Shown: piece after piece, positions 44,868 to 53,120 of the stretch
How positions within the stretch are numbered: the stretch's first letter is position 1
How the letters are laid out: each line of letters opens with the position of its first letter
Source: Floridanema evergladense
Lineage (GTDB): Bacteria; Cyanobacteriota; Cyanobacteriia; Cyanobacteriales; Aerosakkonemataceae
Reading direction: 5' to 3' (one strand)
Assembly (NCBI RefSeq): GCF_041929205.1
Contig: NZ_JBHFNT010000229.1
DNA: 64,000 nucleotides
Translations under genes and position numbers: made by a program
Notes under the pieces: model-generated
Database searches by the model: none
What the model was told of the DNA's origin: nothing
Seen by the model: only the letters and a program-made list of their open reading frames with translations

Positions 44868-45713
44868 ATGAATGAAACTCCTAGCTCAATTAGAAACTAC
44901 ATCCGACCAAAAAAAATCAAACCCACAGTTTTTTGGCGGCTGGGTGAAGACATTCCCAAACCTTTAAATACAGCATTAGTTATTACCTCAATTGGTGCGC
45001 CTTTGTTACTTTGGTGGTTAGTAACTACCTTCGGAAACATTGACCCGAAATTTTTACCTTCACCTGCCAAAGTAATGGAAGCGTTCGGCAGATTATGGAG
45101 CACTCGCGAACTGTTGAAAGATACAGTTGCAAGTCTATGGCGTGTCGGTGTTGGGTTTATTTTAGCAGCAGCAGTTTCTATTCCCATTGGGATATTGATG
45201 GGCAGTTTTGCCAGTGTTCGTGCATTATTAGAACCGCTATTTGGACTAATGCGCTATATGCCCGCACCTGCCTTTATTCCCCTGTTAATTTTATATTTGG
45301 GAATCGGAGAAGAACCGAAAATCACCCTGATTTTTATCGGAGTTTTCTTCTTCAATTCCTTAATGGTAATGGATACTGTAAAATTTGTACCAAAAGATTT
45401 GATTGAAGCGAGTTATATTTTAGGAGGCGATCGCAAACAAGCCCTATTACAAGTAATTTTCCCCCACGTTTTACCGGGAATCATTGACGCTTGTCGCATC
45501 AACTTAGCAGCAGCGTGGCAACTAGTAATTGTTTCCGAACTAATTGCCGCAACCGAAGGTTTAGGTCGTCGAATTAGCGTAGCAGGTAGATTTCTCAGAA
45601 CCGATGAAATCTTCGTCGGACTAATAGTAATTGGAGTAATTGGATTATCTTTCGATCTATTTTTCCAGTATCTCTTAAGAGTTTCCTGTAAATGGGCAAG
45701 TCAAAAACGCTGA
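44868..45713 (+). CDS. ABC transporter permease (guanidine operon)
   Basis: The 281-residue permease is of the SsuC/TauC/NrtB type with six helices. The EAA loop reads LIEASYILGGDRKQALLQVIFPHVLPGI, with the central LGGD in place of GAS. It begins 17 bp after the binding-protein stop and is clearly co-transcribed. It forms the membrane path for the cargo bound by the preceding lipoprotein. Confidence 0.9.
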   Translation: MNETPSSIRNYIRPKKIKPTVFWRLGEDIPKPLNTALVITSIGAPLLLWWLVTTFGNIDPKFLPSPAKVMEAFGRLWSTRELLKDTVASLWRVGVGFILAAAVSIPIGILMGSFASVRALLEPLFGLMRYMPAPAFIPLLILYLGIGEEPKITLIFIGVFFFNSLMVMDTVKFVPKDLIEASYILGGDRKQALLQVIFPHVLPGIIDACRINLAAAWQLVIVSELIAATEGLGRRISVAGRFLRTDEIFVGLIVIGVIGLSFDLFFQYLLRVSCKWASQKR

Positions 45714-45800
45714 GAGGTACACAGAGGAGGAACTAAAAGTTTTTGTCCCAATAGATTCTGCAATTTAAAGATAAAAATTCTAACTAAATTGTAAATACTT

Positions 45801-45867
45801 CTTTTTCTTTCCTTCGTGTCCTTCGTGCCTTACGTGCTACGCACACGCTACGCGAACGTGGTTCAAA
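45801..45867. repeat. REP-like repeat, partial copy
   Basis: Contains ccttcgtgtccttcgtg, gctacgcacacgctacgcg and gtggttcaa, related to 40732-40855. It is inserted between the permease and ATPase genes, which otherwise form one operon. Confidence 0.6.
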
Positions 45868-45916
45868 AAAAAAGACAAATTAATGACAAAGAAACCAAAT
45901 TAGTGAGGCTAAATTT

Positions 45917-46693
45917 ATGTATTTGCAAATTAACAATCTGAACAAACATTTTCAAACCAAAAACGGTAATTTAGTCGTCCTGAAAGACATTAATATGACG
46001 ATTAAACAAGGAGAATTTATTTGTGCAGTAGGGGCATCTGGTTCAGGTAAATCTACTTTATTGCGGCAAATAGCAGGACTTGATAACCCTACTTCTGGAG
46101 AAGTAAGAATTGATGGTGAAGTGATTACAGGGCCGGGGCCCGATCGCGGCATGGTATTCCAACACTATACACTTTATCCTTGGATGAATGTACAAGAAAA
46201 CACTGAATTTGGACTTAAACTTCAAGGCGTACCAAAAAAGGTGAGAAAACAGCAAGCAAGCTATTATTTAAGTGTAGTGGGATTGGCTAATTTTGCTAAG
46301 TCATTACCTAAAGAATTATCGGGGGGAATGAAACAACGTGCGGCGATCGCACGCGCCCTAGCTTCCGAACCAAAAGTATTATTAATGGATGAACCTTTCG
46401 GCGCATTAGATATTCACACCAAAGAGTCAATGCACGAATTTATGTTAGAACTTTGGCAAAGAACAAAAATCACCATTTTTATGATTACTCATGATGTGGA
46501 AGAAGCTGTATTTCTCTCCAATCGAATTTACGCTTTAGGGGCACGTCCTGGTACAGTCAGAAAAGAAATTACCATTAAATTACCCGATCGCACTCACAAT
46601 GTTAAACGCCATACTATTTTCCATGACTACCGAGATGAACTAATGGAATTATTACGCAAACATGGACAAGAAGCTGTAGCAGTCGCCGCCTAA
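45917..46693 (+). CDS. ABC transporter ATPase (guanidine operon)
   Basis: The 258-residue ATPase is of the SsuB/TauB/NrtD type. Walker A is GASGSGKST (about 37-45), the signature LSGGMKQR and Walker B VLLMDEPFGALD, with the switch His in ITHDVEEA. It completes the importer with the two genes upstream. A 203-bp spacer with a REP-like repeat separates it from the permease. Confidence 0.92.
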   Translation: MYLQINNLNKHFQTKNGNLVVLKDINMTIKQGEFICAVGASGSGKSTLLRQIAGLDNPTSGEVRIDGEVITGPGPDRGMVFQHYTLYPWMNVQENTEFGLKLQGVPKKVRKQQASYYLSVVGLANFAKSLPKELSGGMKQRAAIARALASEPKVLLMDEPFGALDIHTKESMHEFMLELWQRTKITIFMITHDVEEAVFLSNRIYALGARPGTVRKEITIKLPDRTHNVKRHTIFHDYRDELMELLRKHGQEAVAVAA

Positions 46694-46793
46694 CAAGGTA
46701 GAGTGTGTCAGAATACAAAAACGGCTTGAAATCACAAAAACTAAATTCCGATCCACCCTAATTTCTAAAAATAGAACCTTAGAGTGATGCCAA

Positions 46794-46835
46794 TTCTTCT
46801 GTGTTAACTACAACATAATATATGGCACAGAAGAA
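46794..46835 (+). promoter_or_regulatory. Hairpin upstream of degenerate hydrolase gene
   Basis: Perfect 10-bp arms ttcttctgtg (46794-46803) / cacagaagaa (46826-46835). The 3' arm touches the likely RBS (agaagagg) before the ATG at 46847, so the hairpin could limit translation. This is inference from sequence only. Confidence 0.4.
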
Positions 46836-46846
46836 GAGGTTTATCA

Positions 46847-47755
46847 ATGTTTATCCCACTGGGTTTCGGAAAGCGATCGATCAATACGTTTTTAGGAGAC
46901 ATGGTTTACTATACCGCCATTGACGAACCTTGGAATAAAAATGGCGCAAAAGAAAGCGAAAAAACACTAGTCTTTCTCCACGCTTTTGGCGGTGGTTCGT
47001 CTGCTTATGAATGGTCTAAAGTTTATCCTGCCTTTGCCACCGAATATCGAATTTTAGCACCTGATTTAATTGGTTGGGGGCGTTCCAACCATCCAGCCAA
47101 ACAATATCGAATAGACGAATATATTAGAATTATTCTGGAATTTATCGAAAAAACTTGCGATCGTCCTGTAACAGTAATTGCCTCTGGATTAACTGCGGCT
47201 TTCACCATTCGTACAGCCATAAATCGACCTGAATTATTCAAGTCATTAATATTAGTTACTCCCGCAGGTTTAGCAGAATTCGGAACCGACTACAGCCAAA
47301 GTATCGCCGCCAAAGTAGTTAAAATTCCCGTATTAAACCAAATACTTTATAGCGCCGGAGTAGCTTCAGCTTTAGGAGTTCGCAGCTACTTAGAACAGCG
47401 GCAATTCGCTCATCCAGAACGAATTTATCCAGAAATCGTTGACGCATATTTAGCATCTGCTGAACAGCCGAATGCTGAATATGCCGCCTTGTCATTTGTT
47501 AGTGGTGATTTATCTTTTGATTTAGGAGAATACATTAATCTATTAAGTATTCCTACAGCCATTATTTGGGGAAAAGAATCAGAATTTACTAGTCCAGAAA
47601 TCGGTCGTCGTTTCGCAAAAATGAACCCGAAAGCAATTCGTTTCTTTTATCATTCAGATGATTTCGGTTTTACTCCGCAATTAGAACTTCCTGCTGTAAC
47701 TATTGGGTTAATTCGCAAATTTTTGCCTTTACTAGATGCAGAACCAACTTCATAA
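46847..47755 (+). CDS. Degenerate alpha/beta hydrolase (catalytic residues lost)
   Basis: The 302-residue alpha/beta-hydrolase fold has VFLHAFGGGSSAYEW, APDLIGWGRSNHPA and LVTPAGLAEFG strands. At the nucleophile elbow it reads IASGLTAAF, where the Ser of the normal xSxxx elbow is Gly. Where the catalytic His normally precedes PxLExP it reads FGFTPQLELP, with Phe. The acid loop reads WGKESEF. So the Ser and His of the triad appear missing and the protein may be a non-catalytic binder. It follows the guanidine transporter on the same strand, 153 bp away. Confidence 0.75.
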   Translation: MFIPLGFGKRSINTFLGDMVYYTAIDEPWNKNGAKESEKTLVFLHAFGGGSSAYEWSKVYPAFATEYRILAPDLIGWGRSNHPAKQYRIDEYIRIILEFIEKTCDRPVTVIASGLTAAFTIRTAINRPELFKSLILVTPAGLAEFGTDYSQSIAAKVVKIPVLNQILYSAGVASALGVRSYLEQRQFAHPERIYPEIVDAYLASAEQPNAEYAALSFVSGDLSFDLGEYINLLSIPTAIIWGKESEFTSPEIGRRFAKMNPKAIRFFYHSDDFGFTPQLELPAVTIGLIRKFLPLLDAEPTS

Positions 47756-47917
47756 CCACTAACAGCGAAATTCTTAAGTCTGTGTAGGCAGACTTGCTTT
47801 GTGTAACCCCAAGTTTTAATCTATGGGAAAAAAGGTTTCTGAATAGACTATCCGAAAACTACTCAATTATACTTGTATACTTGATGTCAACTAGTGAATT
47901 TTAGTTCGATTGACATC

Positions 47918-48904
47918 ATGCTGCAACGAATTGCTTTCATTATCAGCACTGCCACATTGATAGTTTTGGGGTTACTGTCTTTATTGGTTTACTTTGCTTG
48001 GGTTTGGCCTTTAGAACTAATAACCCATTTCCGAGTTCAATATTTTATTTTATCTGTAATATTAGCGATCGCTCTAATTATTCTCTGGCAAGTCGGTCAG
48101 ATTAAAAATAAAGCATTAATAATTGCTGCTTTATTAATTGCAGGACTAAACGCAGTTGATGTAATTCCCTGGTATTTACCTCATTCACAACAGATAATTG
48201 AAGCTCCAGGTAAATCAATGAGAGTTTTATCTTTTAACTTAAATGTTCAAAATAATCAGGATAACAAAATAGTTAATTTAATTCAAAGTAATCGCCCAGA
48301 TTTAGCTTTATTAGCAGAAGTTGACGAAAGCACATTTAAAATATTAAAAACTCGTTTAGAAGACACTTTGCCTTATACTTTTAAAAGTTCCGGGGGAGGT
48401 TTAGCTGTTTTTAGTCGCTTTCCTTTTGCAGATATTAGAGCCGATCGCTTAAATAGTCAAGGAAATCATAACATCATAGCCAATATCGAAGTCAACAAAC
48501 AACTAATTCAAGTTATTGGCATTCATCCCTTAGTACCTCTAACTCGCAGCAATTTTCACCGTCGTAATCATCAGCTAGCAGCCTTAAGTAAATACATTCA
48601 AAAACAGAAGCAACCATTAATTTTAATGGGAGATTTTAACACTACACCTTGGTCGCCTTACTATCGGGAATTAATCAACGAAACTAAGTTATATAATACT
48701 CGGTTAGGATTTGGTATTTTACCAAGTTGGCCTAGAACAGCAACTCACGTCCGTTTACCTTCTTGGCTAATTCCTTTAGTTAATATTCCCATCGATCACT
48801 GTTTAGTTAGTCAGCAGTTTCGGGTGAGGCAAATTTATACAGGTAAAAATGCTAATTCCGATCACGCATCGCTGATCGTTGACTTAGTGTTGCAAACAAA
48901 TTGA
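47918..48904 (+). CDS. Membrane-anchored endonuclease/exonuclease/phosphatase (EEP) family protein
   Basis: The 328-residue protein has three N-terminal membrane helices (to about residue 95) and then an EEP domain: RVLSFNLNVQNN, DLALLAEVD, VIGIHPLVPL, MGDFNTTPWSPYYR (the GDFN motif) and the final NSDHASLIVDL with SDH. This resembles the YafD-like group. I prefer the ATG at 47918 to a GTG eight codons upstream. Substrate unknown; the catalytic domain is probably outside the inner membrane. Confidence 0.82.
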   Translation: MLQRIAFIISTATLIVLGLLSLLVYFAWVWPLELITHFRVQYFILSVILAIALIILWQVGQIKNKALIIAALLIAGLNAVDVIPWYLPHSQQIIEAPGKSMRVLSFNLNVQNNQDNKIVNLIQSNRPDLALLAEVDESTFKILKTRLEDTLPYTFKSSGGGLAVFSRFPFADIRADRLNSQGNHNIIANIEVNKQLIQVIGIHPLVPLTRSNFHRRNHQLAALSKYIQKQKQPLILMGDFNTTPWSPYYRELINETKLYNTRLGFGILPSWPRTATHVRLPSWLIPLVNIPIDHCLVSQQFRVRQIYTGKNANSDHASLIVDLVLQTN

Positions 48905-49120
48905 GGCGATCGTACTCTTAGTAAAAAACTCTGGTTTTGTGGACTAATCACAAAGGACTAGTCAGCTTCTTTAAAAAGCAAGTATTTTGTATCTTAAGTT
49001 TTAGCGCTTGAGATTGATGTCACTCTGTCAATATTTAGTTATTTTAATTATTGTGCATCAATTGGGGTCAGCTTATATAAAGACCCTAACTATAAAACCC
49101 AGTTTTTTATAAAATATCGC

Positions 49121-49151
49121 AAAGCCAACTCAGATTTGTGGAGTTGGCTTT
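49121..49151. terminator. Hairpin in the gap after the EEP gene
   Basis: Perfect 11-bp stem aaagccaactc (49121-49131) / gagttggcttt (49141-49151), 9-nt loop. It could end transcription from either side. The rest of 48905-49329 holds no gene I can support. Confidence 0.55.
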
Positions 49152-49329
49152 AGTGATTTTGCAGGGGAACAAATTTTCCGACCATGACTTCCCGGAACTT
49201 GCCGGAGTTGTAGCCAAAACAGTTACTTTTGCAGACATTCAAATATTTCAATATGGCTCAGATGTGAACAGGTTTGAGGGGATAAATCATGACGGGAAAG
49301 ATTTTCTACCATTCCATCTAGTCTTGCGG

Positions 49330-49530
49330 TTATTTTAGTAACCTAGTTACTCGCACGTCGTATTCAATACCTTGAGGATGGTCGGTTCTGGCTTGTAATT
49401 TTGCCATGTAGTCGGCTGTTTGTCTAGATTGTGCGTCAATCTCGTAGCGTGTTGTTTCCTTGTGGCAGTTATTGGTTGTTGGCTCAAGATATTCTTTGAT
49501 ATCAACCAACACCTCATAAGTATGATTCAT
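49330..49530 (-). CDS. Small hypothetical protein
   Basis: The 66-residue protein (HTYEVLVDIKEYLEPTTNNC, YEIDAQSRQTADYMAKLQAR, GIEYDVRVTRLLK) has beta-alpha character. A strong RBS, gaggaggc, lies about 8 bases before the ATG, which is the main reason to call it real. No family recognised. Confidence 0.55.
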   Translation of the reverse strand: MNHTYEVLVDIKEYLEPTTNNCHKETTRYEIDAQSRQTADYMAKLQARTDHPQGIEYDVRVTRLLK

Positions 49531-50063
49531 TTTGGGTGCCTCCTCGTTTTAGTTGTAAACGATCGAGATTTATAGAAATTAGTATAAGAACATTAAACGG
49601 GTCGATCGCTAAATGAATACAATTCTTAGCAACTCTTTATGTTTTACTCAATAAACTAATTTTTCTAAATTTTTAAGTTTAACAAGAGTTGTTAATAAAT
49701 GTTAAAGCTAACTGTGCAATAAGATAAGGCTTCATTTTCTCGCCTTTTTCCACGAACATTTATCTGTGCATATAAAACAGGTACATTTACGTAGTTATTG
49801 TATGTGTAAAAATTTTGGGATAAGGGATATTTTTACTGATAACCTTGCAAAATAAATAGGTTGGTAATTAATATTAAGTAGTAGTGGCAAAACGTTAAAG
49901 TTGGGAAAATCAAATTTTGAGAGTAACCGTTTTATTTAAAGTTAAAATACATCGTGCAAAGTTGTTTATTTGGAAACAGAATAAAATAGCTTTGTACCGC
50001 TCTCCCGCTAGTTTGTCTGCTTGCTGGTTTGCGGCCTCAGTAACTAATTTGGCGTGACAGCTT
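49531..50063. other. Long A+T-rich gap before the hybrid kinase
   Basis: A 533-bp gap between divergent genes. I see no gene frame, palindrome or known operator. It presumably carries the promoter of the hybrid kinase. Confidence 0.5.
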
Positions 50064-52985
50064 ATGTTCGCGATCGACAACCCAATGATTTGTTATCAGT
50101 TAGCGGGATATGAACGACTGCAAACACCCATTTGGATTTATGATATCCAAAATCTGAAAATGAGGTGGGCAAATCGTGCCGCTTTACAGCTGTGGAATGC
50201 AGCAAGTTTAGAAGAATTACTCAGCCGCGATTTAAGTCAAGTTTCTACTGCAACCTATACCCGCTTACAAAGTTACCTAGAGCTTTTTAAGCAGGGTGAA
50301 ACAATAATTGAACAGTGGACATTTTACCCCCAAGGAAAAGCTGTATCTGTTCGTTGCACCTGTTCGGGAATTCTGATTGAGAAGGATTGTTTAGCAATGT
50401 TAGTGGAAGCAGAAAGAATTACTAACATTGAACAAGAAGCTCTTCGTTCTATAGAAGCGCTACGTCATACAACAGTAGCAATTTCTTTATGCAATAAATC
50501 GGGGGAGTTAATATTTCAAAATCCCGCTGCTATTAATTGTTATGGTAATTGTATATCTAATCCAGAAAATCAGCATTTAAAGCAGCGTTTTTTCGATCGA
50601 GATATTTGGTTGCAAGTAGAACAAGAATTGACTGTTAAAGGCATTTTTAAAGGTGATATTCAAGTTTTAACTAAACAAGGAGTGCATTGGCATTATATAG
50701 AAATTCGGCAGACTAATGACCCGACAGATAGTTCTCCTATACTGTTGATAAATGAGAATGATATCACCGAACGTAAAAAGATTGAAGAACAACTAAAATT
50801 AGCAGACTTTTCCGTAGAACACTCTTCTCTGGCTACAGTCTGGAGCGATCGCAATGGCAAAATTATTCGCGCTAACAAAAAAGCTTGCGAACAACAAGGT
50901 TTTTCCCGTAAAGAGTTGTTATCAATGTACGTTTGGGATTGCGATCCTAACTTTTCTCAAGAAGCATGGCTCTCACGCTGGGAAGAACTAAAACAGCACA
51001 AAACTTTATCCTTTACCTCCGAACATCGTAGTAAAGACGGCAGAATGATTCCTGTAGAGGTTAGTTTGAATTATTTAGAATTTAATGGCAAAGAATATAA
51101 CTTTGCTTGTTCGCGTGATATTAGCGATCGAGTAGAAGCCGAAAAAGCCTTACGACAGAACGAAGAAAGAATGCAAGCATTAATAAAAGCCATACCCGAC
51201 ACGATGTTTCGTCACCGAATAGATGGCACTTATTTAGATGTAGAAGCAAATGAAAATAACTTAATCGTACCTCCAGAACTTCTCATTGGCAAAAAGTTAA
51301 CAGACTTACCGATGCCGGAATACATTAAAAAAGGATTGCTAGAAAATTTTCTAGCCGCAGTTACTACCGGAAAACTACAAACCTTTGAGCATAATTTAGA
51401 AAAACCGGATGGGATGTACACTTATGAAGCTCGAATTATTAAAAGCGGTGTTGATGAAGTTGTTTGTATTGTCCGGGATGTTACAGAACGCAAACAAGCA
51501 GAAGAAACTCTACAAAAAGCACTAGCAGCGGCGCAAGCAGCATCAATTTCTAAAAGTCGTTTTCTCTCTCACATGAGTCATGAACTACGGACACCGCTAA
51601 ATGCTATTCTCGGTTTTAGTCAGGTATTGGCAAGAAGCAATTCTCTTTCTGATGAACAACAAGAACAGCTAAAAATTATTAATCGCAGTGGCGAACATTT
51701 ATTAAATTTGATCAATGACATTTTATCCATGTCAAAAATTGAAGCAGGTCAAGTTACGCTCAACAAAAATCGCTTAGATCTGTATCAATTACTCGAAGAC
51801 TTAGAAAATATGTTGCAGTTAAAAGCTGCTTCTAAAGGTTTACAGCTAATTGTTGAGCGATCGACAAATGTTCCCCGATATATTGAAACCGATGAAAGTA
51901 AGTTGAGACAAGTTTTAATAAATTTGTTAGGTAATGCCGTTAAATTTACTCATGAAGGCAGGATTCATTTAAGAGCCAAATTAGGAAAAAGAGAGCAAAA
52001 TCAAGCGGTAATTAACTTTGAAGTAGAAGACACAGGTGCGGGAATAGCACCAGAAGAAATTCCGACAATGTTCGATCCCTTTGTGCAAACTGAAACAGGT
52101 CGTCAATCCATGCAAGGAACGGGATTAGGTTTACCAATTAGCCGCCAATTTGTCCGCTTAATGGGGGGAGATATTACAGTTAATAGCCAGTTGGGTAAAG
52201 GAACAATTTTTACTTTTGATATCAGAGTTAAAGAAGTTGTTGCTATGCAAGAAAAAAGTTCCTTAACTGCTAAACAAGTGATTGGATTACAACCTAATCA
52301 GCCAACTTATCGGATTTTAATAGTTGAGGATATTGAAGAAAATCGTCTATTGTTACTTAAGTTATTGAAACCATTGGGATTTGAAGTGCAAGAAGCAGTT
52401 AATGGACAAGAAGCGATCGCCTTATGGTCAACTTGGCAACCTCACCTAATTTGGATGGATATGCTAATGCCAGTCATGGACGGTTATCAAGCAACCCAAC
52501 AAATTAAAGCCTTGCAACAACAAAGATTGACCAAAGAAAATATTCCCAAAACTGTAATTATTGCCTTAACAGCTAGTGCTTTTGAAGAAGAACAATCGAG
52601 TATTTTCTTAGCGGGTTGTGATGACTTAGTATCTAAACCTTTCCCAGAGTCAGAGTTATTTGAAAAAATGGCTCAATATTTAGGCGTGCGCTACATCTAT
52701 GCCGATGAAAATCAACCGACTTTCTTAAATTCAGTAATACCTAAAAAACTGAGTGCAGAGGATTTAAAAGTAATGCCTGCTGAGTGGATAATAAAACTAC
52801 ATCAAGCAGTACTTGGCGCTAACGATGATATTATCTTGAAGTTAATTGAACAAATTCCTGATACTGAAGTAACTTTGGCTGATGCGCTTACAGATTTGGT
52901 CAATGATTTTCGTTTAGATTTAATTTTAGAGCTAATAGAAAAAATTATTCCTTCAGAAGTATCCGCAAACCACCCTTCCGGGTGA
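50064..52985 (+). CDS. PAS-rich hybrid sensor histidine kinase with receiver
   Basis: The 973-residue soluble protein has four PAS-like domains in its first half (about 10-115, 135-240, 245-365, 375-485). HisKA (about 500-570) has the phospho-acceptor His in SHMSHELRTPLNAILGFSQ, and the HATPase domain has NLLGNAVKFTHEG, DTGAGIAPEE and GTGLGLPIS. The receiver (about 755-880) has RILIVEDIEENR, the phospho-Asp in WMDMLMPVMDG and SKPFPESE. A helical tail of about 80 residues follows (AEDLKVMPAEWIIKLHQAV). No transmembrane helix, so it senses an internal signal through PAS. Confidence 0.92.
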   Translation: MFAIDNPMICYQLAGYERLQTPIWIYDIQNLKMRWANRAALQLWNAASLEELLSRDLSQVSTATYTRLQSYLELFKQGETIIEQWTFYPQGKAVSVRCTCSGILIEKDCLAMLVEAERITNIEQEALRSIEALRHTTVAISLCNKSGELIFQNPAAINCYGNCISNPENQHLKQRFFDRDIWLQVEQELTVKGIFKGDIQVLTKQGVHWHYIEIRQTNDPTDSSPILLINENDITERKKIEEQLKLADFSVEHSSLATVWSDRNGKIIRANKKACEQQGFSRKELLSMYVWDCDPNFSQEAWLSRWEELKQHKTLSFTSEHRSKDGRMIPVEVSLNYLEFNGKEYNFACSRDISDRVEAEKALRQNEERMQALIKAIPDTMFRHRIDGTYLDVEANENNLIVPPELLIGKKLTDLPMPEYIKKGLLENFLAAVTTGKLQTFEHNLEKPDGMYTYEARIIKSGVDEVVCIVRDVTERKQAEETLQKALAAAQAASISKSRFLSHMSHELRTPLNAILGFSQVLARSNSLSDEQQEQLKIINRSGEHLLNLINDILSMSKIEAGQVTLNKNRLDLYQLLEDLENMLQLKAASKGLQLIVERSTNVPRYIETDESKLRQVLINLLGNAVKFTHEGRIHLRAKLGKREQNQAVINFEVEDTGAGIAPEEIPTMFDPFVQTETGRQSMQGTGLGLPISRQFVRLMGGDITVNSQLGKGTIFTFDIRVKEVVAMQEKSSLTAKQVIGLQPNQPTYRILIVEDIEENRLLLLKLLKPLGFEVQEAVNGQEAIALWSTWQPHLIWMDMLMPVMDGYQATQQIKALQQQRLTKENIPKTVIIALTASAFEEEQSSIFLAGCDDLVSKPFPESELFEKMAQYLGVRYIYADENQPTFLNSVIPKKLSAEDLKVMPAEWIIKLHQAVLGANDDIILKLIEQIPDTEVTLADALTDLVNDFRLDLILELIEKIIPSEVSANHPSG

Positions 52986-53070
52986 TTGTTAACGATGGGA
53001 AACCAGCAGTAGTTCCGAGCGGAAAAAAGCGATCGCAATTTCATAACCTCTGTATAAAAAAATCTTAACC

Positions 53071-53120
53071 ATGCCATGAGACGATAAACGTTTTGTGTAG
53101 CGAAGCTAAACTCATGGCAT
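53071..53120 (+). promoter_or_regulatory. Hairpin enclosing the start codon of the NPDV/5'-nucleotidase gene
   Basis: Perfect 10-bp arms atgccatgag (53071-53080) and ctcatggcat (53111-53120), with a 30-nt loop. The ATG start at 53114 lies inside the 3' arm. In the mRNA this would hide the start codon, a possible translational control. Confidence 0.5.

Noticed and set aside
49138..49338. Plus-strand frame of 66 codons
   Set aside because: It starts inside the 49121-49151 hairpin, has no RBS, and overlaps the end of a better supported minus-strand gene.
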